64,000 nucleotides of DNA from Kordiimonas aquimaris (GTDB lineage Bacteria > Pseudomonadota > Alphaproteobacteria > Sphingomonadales > Kordiimonadaceae). Location: contig NZ_JAOBPO010000001.1 in the NCBI RefSeq assembly GCF_025574485.1, forward strand, positions 1,168,074 through 1,232,073. The letters run 5' to 3'. Under the pieces are notes generated by a model. That model ran no database searches, was not told the origin of the DNA, and was given only the letters and a program-made list of their open reading frames with translations. Shown here in pieces: positions 35,871-43,191 of the stretch (positions are counted from its first letter, which is position 1; every line of letters starts with the position of its first letter). Made by a program: the position numbers and the translations under genes.

Positions 35871-36563
35871 CTAGATTTTGGTGAACTTTTGCATGACCTT
35901 TGGCAAAAAACTTGAGTAGATGGTTGGGCCTTCCGTGAAAACAAGACAGACGCAGTCTTCTTTTTTGTCCATGATAGGCTGATGTTCGTCGTTTTCATCG
36001 ACTTGATGCAAATCACCTCGCAGAAAATGTCCTTCTTTCGTGGAATAGCCTCCTTTTAAAATCAGAGTCCATTCGATACCGCTGTGTGTATGAATAGGTG
36101 TAATGGCACCAGCACGACTTTTAAACATCCACATCCGACCGCCCATGCCATCTTGCCAAAGATGACTGATCATGGATCCAGGACCGGCAAATCGCCAGCG
36201 AGCTTGCGAATAATCAAACCCTAAAAACCGCTTGATGGTTTTGGGAAACAAGCCTTTAGCTTCGTCAAGAACAATAGATACTTCCGGATGAGCGTGTCTG
36301 GGAAAGTTCTCTTCCTGCTCCTCGATCCGGTTTAAAATGTTACCTAGCATCGCATAGCCAATATCTTTGCTTGGCTGCAAGTCTTCCAGCATTTGACCAC
36401 CCAAAGCCTCAAGCCTTGTAACTTCTGATTGGAGCTCAGGACACATATCGATATGTGCTGCAGTCATTAAAGACTGACCAGTTGAAAGTTGGCCTGCTGC
36501 GTATGCTGCTAATGAGGTCTCATCAATATAATTCTTGATTGAAAACAATTTTTCGTATCCCAA
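35871..36563 (-). CDS. ChrR-like cupin anti-sigma factor
   Basis: A 230-residue relative of ChrR, the zinc anti-sigma factor that holds RpoE until singlet oxygen or organic peroxide appears. The N-terminal anti-sigma part has SLAAYAAGQLSTGQSLMTAA then HIDMCPEL: the His and first Cys of the ChrR HxxxCxxC motif are kept. The second Cys is Leu, and the upstream His is absent. The C-terminal cupin keeps its metal set: THSGIE preceded by IH (HxHxxxE) and a later His in GDLHQVDENDEHQP. Zinc binding in the first domain is therefore doubtful while the sensor domain looks intact. Likely partner: the RpoE-like sigma factor at 38266-38913. Confidence 0.85.
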   Translation of the reverse strand: MGYEKLFSIKNYIDETSLAAYAAGQLSTGQSLMTAAHIDMCPELQSEVTRLEALGGQMLEDLQPSKDIGYAMLGNILNRIEEQEENFPRHAHPEVSIVLDEAKGLFPKTIKRFLGFDYSQARWRFAGPGSMISHLWQDGMGGRMWMFKSRAGAITPIHTHSGIEWTLILKGGYSTKEGHFLRGDLHQVDENDEHQPIMDKKEDCVCLVFTEGPTIYSSFLPKVMQKFTKI

Positions 36564-36576
36564 AAACGAAACCTAT

Positions 36577-36605
36577 CCGATGTGTATCGGTCCAATATTA
36601 TTGGA
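36577..36605. promoter_or_regulatory. Two adjacent inverted repeats upstream of the ChrR-like gene
   Basis: CCGATGTGTATCGG (36577-36590, 5-bp arms) is followed directly by TCCAATATTATTGGA (36591-36605, 6-bp arms). They lie about 15-45 bases before the ChrR-like start, in the only sizeable gap (88 bases) between the cupin genes. They may be an operator or an mRNA structure setting the level of this anti-sigma factor; no regulator is identified. Confidence 0.45.
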
Positions 36606-36651
36606 TACGTGTAGAATCAACGCGAGGGTGACAATAAACTGAAATAATTTT

Positions 36652-37236
36652 TTAAGCAGCAACGCCGGTGATACGGCGTGACCTTACGAACAAAACACCA
36701 CCGCTATCTGAGCACAGTTTCGGATGTACGGCCCCTCTTGTCGCAACGTGAAAATCGCCCGGGCCAAATTTAACGCCACCAACAAATATGGTGCCTTCCA
36801 TAACAATGCATTCATCGTTCCAGTCACCATGCTCGTGTTCTTCCACGACACTGTCTGGGCCAAACTTTAGCAAGTAAGATTCGCTCCCTAATTCTTCATC
36901 GATATATAGAGATTTAACCTCAACATTATTGGAATGCTTGTACCAACGCCCTTGGTCTTTATTAACCGCCAGAACCCCTGGGGGCAGTGCTGTATTGTTG
37001 CGCCCCATACGCTTATGAATATTTTCCCATAAAGACTTTGGCGGCTGTACATCCTCGATGGCGTCAGCCAGTGGTGCCAGCCGACTGTCCCATGCGGTTA
37101 CCAATGAGGCAAAGTCGGGGTCATTGTTCATAAGTTGTTCTGCTTCTAAACGCTGATCTGCGTCTAGCGTGCCAAGTGCATATTCAGAGGCTAAAATGTC
37201 TTTTTCGTTAGTCACTGTTTTAAGTCTTACCTTCAC
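36652..37236 (-). CDS. Anti-sigma factor: RskA-like N-terminus fused to a cupin
   Basis: A 194-residue protein. Residues 10-75 match the N-terminal sigma-binding part of RskA-type anti-sigma factors (ILASEYALGTLDADQRLEAE, WDSRLAPLADAI, PPKSLWENIHKRM). In that family a membrane helix and periplasmic RskA domain normally follow. Here a ChrR-like cupin follows instead, with HEHGDWNDE as metal site, FGPGDFHVA and AVHPKL. There is no membrane segment, so the protein is soluble and could sense a metal-dependent or oxidative signal in the cytosol. Likely partner: the ECF sigma factor at 37665-38201. The GTG start overlaps the preceding cupin gene by 17 bases; another GTG seven codons in is possible. 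Confidence 0.82.
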   Translation of the reverse strand: MKVRLKTVTNEKDILASEYALGTLDADQRLEAEQLMNNDPDFASLVTAWDSRLAPLADAIEDVQPPKSLWENIHKRMGRNNTALPPGVLAVNKDQGRWYKHSNNVEVKSLYIDEELGSESYLLKFGPDSVVEEHEHGDWNDECIVMEGTIFVGGVKFGPGDFHVATRGAVHPKLCSDSGGVLFVRSRRITGVAA

Positions 37237-37672
37237 AAGAGTATGGTTCAGTCATTCCAGTAACACGTTTGGACCTGACAAATAAAACTCCACCTTTTTC
37301 AGACCAAAGTGATGGATGAGTAGAATCAGGTTTGGCGACATGAAAATCACCTGGAGCAAACCGAATATCTCCCAGAATGATATCCCCCTCCATTACCATA
37401 CATTCTTCCGTAAAGCCATCATGAGAGTGTGTTTCCACACTACTTCCTGGTGTAAATTTCATCAAAAAGGATTCCGTTTGCGTATCATTGTCGATATAGA
37501 GCGATTTGACCATAACGCCAGCAGTTAGCGGCCACCAATCGCCCTTTTCCCGATATACCGCTTCAATGCCATTTGGAAACACCTTATTATTCTTTGCAAT
37601 TTTGCGATCTATCACGCCCCATAAGTATTTTGGAACGAGATCGGAAGCCCAATTATTGAGTTTCTCATTCAC
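37220..37672 (-). CDS. ChrR-like cupin protein without anti-sigma domain
   Basis: A 150-residue single-domain cupin. It is closely similar to the C-terminal two-thirds of the next gene product: KYLWGVIDRKIAKNNKVFPN against SLWENIHKRMGRNN, shared VKSLYID, ECxVMEG, PGDFHVA and GGVLFVRSxRxTG. Its metal motif is HSHDGFTEE plus His in GDFHVA and STHP. The sigma-binding N-terminus is missing, so it may compete with or modulate the full-length paralogue, or be an enzyme. It overlaps the sigma gene by 8 bases and the fusion gene by 17, indicating one operon. Confidence 0.82.
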   Translation of the reverse strand: MNEKLNNWASDLVPKYLWGVIDRKIAKNNKVFPNGIEAVYREKGDWWPLTAGVMVKSLYIDNDTQTESFLMKFTPGSSVETHSHDGFTEECMVMEGDIILGDIRFAPGDFHVAKPDSTHPSLWSEKGGVLFVRSKRVTGMTEPYSCEGKT

Positions 37673-38201
37673 CTCTTGCTTCCAAACATTTTTTTAAGGA
37701 TTGCAGGCCGCGTCTGATTGAACTTTTAACGGTACCAAGAGGTTTCTGGCAATTTTCAGCGAGTTCCTCGTGCGTGTAACCACCAACAAAGGATAATGAA
37801 ATCAGATTGGCACGCTCTTTGTCCAATTGTTGCAGGCATTCCCAAATCTGATCGTTATCTTCGCTTTGGGGTGTAATGATATTGGCGGTATCAATTAATA
37901 TCTCTTCCTCATAAGCTTTGCCTGTGCGTAATTGCCGTTGAATGGAGCGAATGCGATCTATTGCAAGCCGTCTCAATATTGTTGCCATCCATGCCATTGG
38001 TGTGCCCTTTTCAGATGCATAAGTCGGAGCCTGTTGCCAAATTCTCAAAAATGCTTCTTGGGTTATGTCCTCTGCTTGATCTGCTCGTTTTAGAATAAGC
38101 AAGGCAATCGCATATAATTTCCCACTAACTTCACCATAAAGCTCTGAAAATGCTTTCTCGTCGCCTTGAGAAACGGATGCTAACAATTGTTCATATGCCA
38201 T
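37665..38201 (-). CDS. ECF sigma factor (SigK-like)
   Basis: A 178-residue extracytoplasmic-function sigma-70 factor. Region 2 spans about residues 15-85 (FSELYGEVSGKLYAIALLIL, DITQEAFLRIWQQAP, TPMAWMATILRRLAIDRIRS). Region 4 spans about residues 120-172 (LISLSFVGGYTHEELAENCQ, GTVKSSIRRGLQSLK). The sequence type is that normally paired with RskA-like anti-sigma factors, matching the RskA-cupin fusion two genes downstream. It directs RNA polymerase to a specific promoter set, probably including its own operon; no consensus boxes were identified. It lies 64 bases after the first sigma gene. Confidence 0.93.
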   Translation of the reverse strand: MAYEQLLASVSQGDEKAFSELYGEVSGKLYAIALLILKRADQAEDITQEAFLRIWQQAPTYASEKGTPMAWMATILRRLAIDRIRSIQRQLRTGKAYEEEILIDTANIITPQSEDNDQIWECLQQLDKERANLISLSFVGGYTHEELAENCQKPLGTVKSSIRRGLQSLKKCLEARGE

Positions 38202-38265
38202 TAAATTGCCTGCAACTTGTGCCTTTAGTTTGAAATGTCATGCTACAGTTTACCTTGAAAACTGC

Positions 38266-38913
38266 TCAAGCGTCGACATCTAATTCTCGCTTTAACTTCG
38301 CATAAGCTAGCCGTGCTCTCGATTTGACAGTTCCGACAGGTACATCCAGTTCTATCGCGATGCGGTCTTGGGTTTTGCCCTCCATATACATTTTGAAGAC
38401 TATTTCATATTGATTCTGCGGTAGTTCATTTAGGGCGTCTCGCACTTCTTTTTGAACTTGAATTTGTGATAGTTGTTCGTCTGCGTTTTCATTCTCTCTA
38501 TTTTCAGGAGGATATAGAATTGAGGTGAGCTGTACTCGCCTTTCTCTACGCATAAGGTCGAAAAATTTATTGCGTGCAATGGTATAAAGCCACGTACTTG
38601 GGGAAGCTTTTTGAGGACAATAAAGTCGGGCTTTGTTCCATACCGCGAGGAATGCCTCTTGTGTCAATTCATCGGCACATGCACTGGAAGCACCCATTTT
38701 GAGCATATATTGATTTATTTTGGGCGCGTAATAAGCAAATAGGGCCGCGAATGCAGGCTTGCTCTGTTCTTTACCGATTAAGGTCAGGTAATTTACTGTC
38801 GCCTCCCGAACGTCACGTGTGCGCGCTGGAATCGACAGTGAGTCCACTGGTTTTACCGTATTGAACGGTTTATTTCCAACGGTCTCTACCTTCTGTACAG
38901 AGCCTAACGGCAA
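38266..38913 (-). CDS. ECF sigma factor (RpoE/ECF11-like)
   Basis: A 215-residue ECF sigma factor of the alphaproteobacterial RpoE type that pairs with ChrR. Region 2: FAALFAYYAPKINQYMLKMG, ADELTQEAFLAVWNKA, SPSTWLYTIARNKFFDLMRR. Region 4: LNELPQNQYEIVFKMYMEGK, TQDRIAIELDVPVGTVKSRA. A ChrR-like gene lies three genes downstream in the same direction. The start is TTG with AGGGG about 7 bases upstream; a nearby ATG is out of frame. The N-terminal 45 residues before region 2 are longer than usual, so a start further in is possible. Confidence 0.92.
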   Translation of the reverse strand: MPLGSVQKVETVGNKPFNTVKPVDSLSIPARTRDVREATVNYLTLIGKEQSKPAFAALFAYYAPKINQYMLKMGASSACADELTQEAFLAVWNKARLYCPQKASPSTWLYTIARNKFFDLMRRERRVQLTSILYPPENRENENADEQLSQIQVQKEVRDALNELPQNQYEIVFKMYMEGKTQDRIAIELDVPVGTVKSRARLAYAKLKRELDVDA

Positions 38914-39028
38914 GATTCATCCCCTAATATTGGTGTGGTTACGGCCAATTACGACGGGGGGATTGCGTTTAGATGCACTGCTTTAAAAATATTTTTTCAG
39001 CTCATTTTGAGTATGTCCAACAATAAAA

Positions 39029-40126
39029 TTAAAAACCGAATGCTCTCTGCATGAACCAACACAGTCCGGTTATGAAGGCGATAGTGGCGAAAACTCTAGT
39101 GACAAAAAAGTGTATTTTGTTTTGGGGTTTTAGAGATAGTAATATGATCAATGCTGTAGTTGCTAAAACCAATTGCCCGAATTCAATTCCTAAGTTGAAT
39201 GCAGTTAGGGCAATGACTAAATCTGTACCCATAATATGAAGCGGTCCAAGTGCGCTTGCAAAACCCAGACCGTGAATCAAGCCAAAAGTAAAGGCCGCAG
39301 GCCACTTTTTTGCCCCTAAAAACGGATAAAAAAGATCTGCTGCAGCAATTGCTACACTCAATCCTATCGCGCTTTCAACCAGCCATGCGGGTAAGAACAA
39401 AATACCTGTTTGTGCCAAGCCGAGAGTGATTGCATGTGCTACGGTGAAAGCAGTTAATAATTTTACAGTGTTGAAACAGATTTGCTTCTTGGCAATATGT
39501 TTTCGCTCGGCGGAAAGAGTTACGGCAATGACTAATACGAGCAGAAATAGAATATGATCAGGGCCATCCATAATATGGACAAAGCCTGAAACAAAAAAAT
39601 CTGTGAAAGAAACCGATGTTGATAGTTGGTTTAATGTCAATGTCCGGTTATCAGCATTAATTATGCCGGCTGTTTCTTTGCCGTTATTAACAAGTTTAAA
39701 TAAACTTTGATGAGATAGATCAGTCTCAAATAAAAATTTATATTGCAGCCGAACTGGTTCGCCGGGATTAGGGCAGGCTACCGAAAAATTGAGGGATAGA
39801 TAAGGGTCATTATTCAAAAAAGTTGGGTTTTGAGTGGTGTTTTCGAACCCACACTTACTATCACCCTGTGTTAAAATCAGGTTGCGTGAAGCGACATCCA
39901 GAATTTGACTACGATGAGACTTCAACTCTCCTCGGGTGATCGACCCATCCCCATTGGTATCCATTTCTAGCAAAACATTGAGGTCTCGAAATGCAATATC
40001 CCATTGTGCGAAAACCCTTTGGCCTTCAGTAGTCAAAACAAGGTAGCTATCACTTGCTTGATGCGCAAACGCAGTATTTGTAGCGACTAGTGTTGTCAAC
40101 AGTAATGCCGCAAGTCTTTTCATCAT
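39029..40126 (-). CDS. HupE/UreJ-type membrane protein with EF-hand
   Basis: A 365-residue membrane protein. A signal peptide (cleavage after AFA, residue 21) leads to an extracytoplasmic domain with a canonical EF-hand loop, MDTNGDGSITRGEL (55-68). Six or seven membrane helices from about residue 180 carry the HupE/UreJ pattern: FVHIMDGPDHILFLLVLVIA, FTVAHAITLGLAQ, FGLIHGLGFASALG. Conserved His/Asp in HxxDxxDH-like and HGLGFA motifs suit transport of nickel, cobalt or another divalent metal, as shown for some HupE proteins. It overlaps the TPR gene upstream by ATGA. The EF-hand suggests calcium control or a structural role. Confidence 0.9.
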   Translation of the reverse strand: MMKRLAALLLTTLVATNTAFAHQASDSYLVLTTEGQRVFAQWDIAFRDLNVLLEMDTNGDGSITRGELKSHRSQILDVASRNLILTQGDSKCGFENTTQNPTFLNNDPYLSLNFSVACPNPGEPVRLQYKFLFETDLSHQSLFKLVNNGKETAGIINADNRTLTLNQLSTSVSFTDFFVSGFVHIMDGPDHILFLLVLVIAVTLSAERKHIAKKQICFNTVKLLTAFTVAHAITLGLAQTGILFLPAWLVESAIGLSVAIAAADLFYPFLGAKKWPAAFTFGLIHGLGFASALGPLHIMGTDLVIALTAFNLGIEFGQLVLATTALIILLSLKPQNKIHFFVTRVFATIAFITGLCWFMQRAFGF

Positions 40127-41343
40127 TCTGTTGCACCTGTATCAGATACTGGCATCAGGAACTTTGCTATAGTTGCGTCTTGATATCTATTTTTGATGAT
40201 CCAATCCACGACATAGTCAACGGTATTCATATTCCCGGATTGCTTTGCTGTTTCCATCAGCAGTCGTATGTCAATTGGCTCTTTTTGATCGTTCCAGTTT
40301 TCAAGCGCAGCCGACAGAGCTTTTTGCGGCTCTTCACTCAGATAAAGATAGTAATAGGCAGCTTCGCGTGCGTGCGGATTTTTACCGCGTTTGCTTAAAG
40401 CTAGAAATAAACGTTCTAGCCTCTTGGATGCCGTTGATCGCCAGTTTTGGCCTAAAATTTTCTGAGCCCTCAACCTTCGAACAATAAGTGCATCTGACTG
40501 TTCGTCTTCTGAGATAAGAGACAATACATCCGAAGGTCGATTTAGCATAAACAGCACATCTGCGAGTTGTGCTCTGTGAAAAGCAGCTCTCGCCAACGTT
40601 TTATCCATGAAACCGGCATAATATAAGGCCTCCTGGACTCTATTACTTCTTACCGACATGTCCATAAGCTTTCCCAGCGCCCATGTTGTAATTTCTGGCT
40701 GATATGAATTTGTGGTCAATAATTCCTGCAGCTTCTGGCGTGCAACATCCAAATCGCCGGTCAATGAAGCAAGCGAAAGGGTACAAATTTCAGATATATG
40801 GGACATCCTTGTACCTAGCGTATTGCAGTTGGTGTGGGCCTCGACGAACCGACCTTGAATCTGATGTATATTTGCGCTCATGAGCGCAGCTGTTGGATAT
40901 TGTTGGGTTGACTGAGGTATATCGCCTAGAGAATTGAGCGCACCGCTGAAATCATGATTATATTGTTTAATCTCGGCATCAAGTAGCGTTATCTGTGTCG
41001 GAGTTTGTTCCATATCTAACCATCTTTTCAACACTGCTGCAGCATACCCCAAATACCGTGTGTCACTTTCATTTTTGCCTTTTGCAATATAACGATGCGC
41101 TAGGTTAACCGCAGTTCCCAAGTCGTCTGGGTGCTCTTGCGTGTAGCGTCGCATGCGCGTCAATAAAACTGTCTCTGGATCGTTACTATCCGGTAGGCGC
41201 GCAATGACTTGATCGTCCGTGTTTTCTGATTGCATCGCTTTCATTGGCAATGAAACGAACGAACTCAATAACACCAATATGAAGAGTGGGGAGAGAAACC
41301 TCCCTCCCCACTTCTGAGTTTCTGTGTCGCAAGGTATGCGCAT
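40123..41343 (-). CDS. TPR-repeat exported protein
   Basis: A 406-residue protein with an N-terminal hydrophobic segment (PLFILVLLSSFVSLPMKAMQ, about residues 17-37) that serves as signal peptide or anchor. A mostly alpha-helical, TPR-like body follows (TAVNLAHRYIAKGKNES, LLDAEIKQYNHDFSGALNSL, ALMSANIHQIQGRFVEAHTN, RAQLADVLFMLNRPSDVLSL). It probably acts as a periplasmic scaffold for the DUF4331 and HupE-type partners. I start at the ATG just after the DUF4331 stop (TAA T ATG); a start 51 bases earlier would overlap that gene. Its stop overlaps the HupE-type gene start. Confidence 0.82.
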   Translation of the reverse strand: MRIPCDTETQKWGGRFLSPLFILVLLSSFVSLPMKAMQSENTDDQVIARLPDSNDPETVLLTRMRRYTQEHPDDLGTAVNLAHRYIAKGKNESDTRYLGYAAAVLKRWLDMEQTPTQITLLDAEIKQYNHDFSGALNSLGDIPQSTQQYPTAALMSANIHQIQGRFVEAHTNCNTLGTRMSHISEICTLSLASLTGDLDVARQKLQELLTTNSYQPEITTWALGKLMDMSVRSNRVQEALYYAGFMDKTLARAAFHRAQLADVLFMLNRPSDVLSLISEDEQSDALIVRRLRAQKILGQNWRSTASKRLERLFLALSKRGKNPHAREAAYYYLYLSEEPQKALSAALENWNDQKEPIDIRLLMETAKQSGNMNTVDYVVDWIIKNRYQDATIAKFLMPVSDTGATE

Positions 41344-41344
41344 A

Positions 41345-42955
41345 TTAATCGTCGCGGTCGCCAGGAAGTGGCGTCTCAAAGTAAGGGAATTCATTTAAGA
41401 ATTCGAGCGACGTGCGTCGTGCACCATCTACGAAAGGTACCAAACCTGCAGGTGCATCTTCAGCTTCACCGAAGAAACCAACAGAGATCAGAGTACCCAT
41501 TGCAGCGCGAAGCGTGATGTCGATTACGTCATCACCTGGGCGGCGACCATTAGGGTAACCAGCAGGATCTGCAGCAAGGTATGGGCGCTCAACGCCTTCA
41601 CCAAGGTCTTCAAAGTCAAGAACACCCAGTGGGTTCTGCATGCCAAACGGCGTGGCAGCAACAGACGTGTCCAGACGCATCATTTCACTCAATGCAGTAC
41701 CACTTTGTGGAGCAGTGTTGAATGTATTTGGAACGGTCAGGCCAGTCAGGAATGTTGCGATAAGGTCCGTTCGCGGAAACAAGTTCGGCGCAGGAACTAC
41801 AACACCAGCGCCACCGAATACGCTTTCAATGATTTCTGGGAATGCAGGGTTAGTGACATAGTTTGCAAACTGCCCGTCGTCTTTCGGTTCGCTATTGTTG
41901 AAGCGATCTTTGTCAGAAAGACCGATAACCAGCTCGTTCACGAGAGGTGAACCAAGACGAGAAACCTGAACCAAACGTCCAGCTTCGAAATCAGGGTCTT
42001 TTCGTTTTTCGCTAAGGTTACGAAGCAGGCGTGCTTTAGGCAGGCTAGCTGTAGTCCAGCCACCTACAACCGGGTCGCCGTCAGCTGTTGTACAAGCGAT
42101 CGGCAGCTCAACAGACAAAGTTGTTACATTGTCATCATCTGTTACATCAGGGCCGATGTCAGAGTTTGCTTCGCCAACTGGCAAGAAAGGAGTAACGCTT
42201 CCATCTTCGTTCAGTGTTTGGAAATTTAGCAAATCAAAAGCTTGGCCAAGGTTTACATTGAATGGGTCTTTACGCTGGCCAACAAAAACCTTACCAGGCA
42301 TGTCGCAATCAGGCATGTCGAATTCATACACGTGATCACGTGCATATGTTTCATAGTTGCCAGGCCCGCCAAACGTATCGGTGCCAACGTAATCTGCTGG
42401 TTTTTGGAAGATGTGTGAACCAGTTTCGCGATCACGGAGAACAGTTTTCTTGCCTCTACGACGATCACCTTCAATTAGTGTCAATGTATATGTTTCACGA
42501 AGGTTGAGGGCTGCGTTGTCTTCCCTGTTTGGACCGATGACGCCGGCACTGTAGAGAGCTACTTCTGTTTGCTGACCACCTGCGTCAACCGTAATGCCGC
42601 CAAGCTCAATGTTGAAATCAAACTGGAATGTCAGATCTTCAACATTGTCACCATCGTTGTCGAGGTGCAATTCGTACACAGCATCTTCGTCCATTGCGAA
42701 AAACACGACGGCGCCATATGGCTGCTGTAATGGGTAGTAGTTGCCCATAATGGTCATGTAATCTTCACGGCCAGGCTCATAGCTGCGGAACATGTAGAAG
42801 TCTGTGCCATCTACTTGACGCAACTGAGAAATCGCAGGCGCTTCATTGTGGCTTGATGCGTGAACAACAAGGCCCATTGCACTGGTTGCCATCAGCCCGG
42901 TAGCGAGGGCCATTTTCAAGGCGGGGAATCTCATATTATTTGCTTTCGTTTTCAT
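41345..42955 (-). CDS. DUF4331 family exported protein
   Basis: A 536-residue protein of family DUF4331. The signal peptide is about residues 1-32 (FPALKMALATGLMATSAMGL, cleavage after VHA). Directly after it comes the family hallmark SSHNEAPAISQLRQVDGTDF with YMFRSYEP, then FNIELGG and QTLNEDG segments and many Asp-rich turns. Near the end is RPGDDVIDITLRAAMG. The function of the family is unknown; the conserved His/Asp residues suggest metal binding. It is the first gene of the string leading to the TPR and HupE-type genes. The ATG giving MKTKANN is preferred to one 33 bases earlier, because the signal peptide then starts normally. Confidence 0.92.
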   Translation of the reverse strand: MKTKANNMRFPALKMALATGLMATSAMGLVVHASSHNEAPAISQLRQVDGTDFYMFRSYEPGREDYMTIMGNYYPLQQPYGAVVFFAMDEDAVYELHLDNDGDNVEDLTFQFDFNIELGGITVDAGGQQTEVALYSAGVIGPNREDNAALNLRETYTLTLIEGDRRRGKKTVLRDRETGSHIFQKPADYVGTDTFGGPGNYETYARDHVYEFDMPDCDMPGKVFVGQRKDPFNVNLGQAFDLLNFQTLNEDGSVTPFLPVGEANSDIGPDVTDDDNVTTLSVELPIACTTADGDPVVGGWTTASLPKARLLRNLSEKRKDPDFEAGRLVQVSRLGSPLVNELVIGLSDKDRFNNSEPKDDGQFANYVTNPAFPEIIESVFGGAGVVVPAPNLFPRTDLIATFLTGLTVPNTFNTAPQSGTALSEMMRLDTSVAATPFGMQNPLGVLDFEDLGEGVERPYLAADPAGYPNGRRPGDDVIDITLRAAMGTLISVGFFGEAEDAPAGLVPFVDGARRTSLEFLNEFPYFETPLPGDRDD

Positions 42956-43020
42956 AAAAAAATCAGCTGGATGGAATGACCGAACCAATTGATCATGTTG
43001 AACAAGTTTTAGTGTACCAA

Positions 43021-43032
43021 CGGGATATCCCG
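43021..43032. promoter_or_regulatory. 12-bp palindrome in the divergent DUF4331/gspE region
   Basis: CGGGATATCCCG is perfectly self-complementary and lies 66 bases upstream of the DUF4331 start and about 160 bases before gspE. It is a possible operator controlling one or both operons. The flanking CCGTAACC (minus strand, just upstream) also occurs before the RpoE-like sigma gene and might be part of a shared promoter. Neither role is shown. Confidence 0.35.
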
Positions 43033-43191
43033 ACGGTTAGTGAGGGTTACGGTAAAACTTGAAAGGGGGGTGCAAACCCAGGGATACAATCACATTCATG
43101 TGAAGTAGGTGCACCTCAGTCACTACTCACCTCGTAGTCTTGGTCAGTGCGAATTGAGGTCATTGAAGCCTCATGGCAAAGAGATGGTAGT

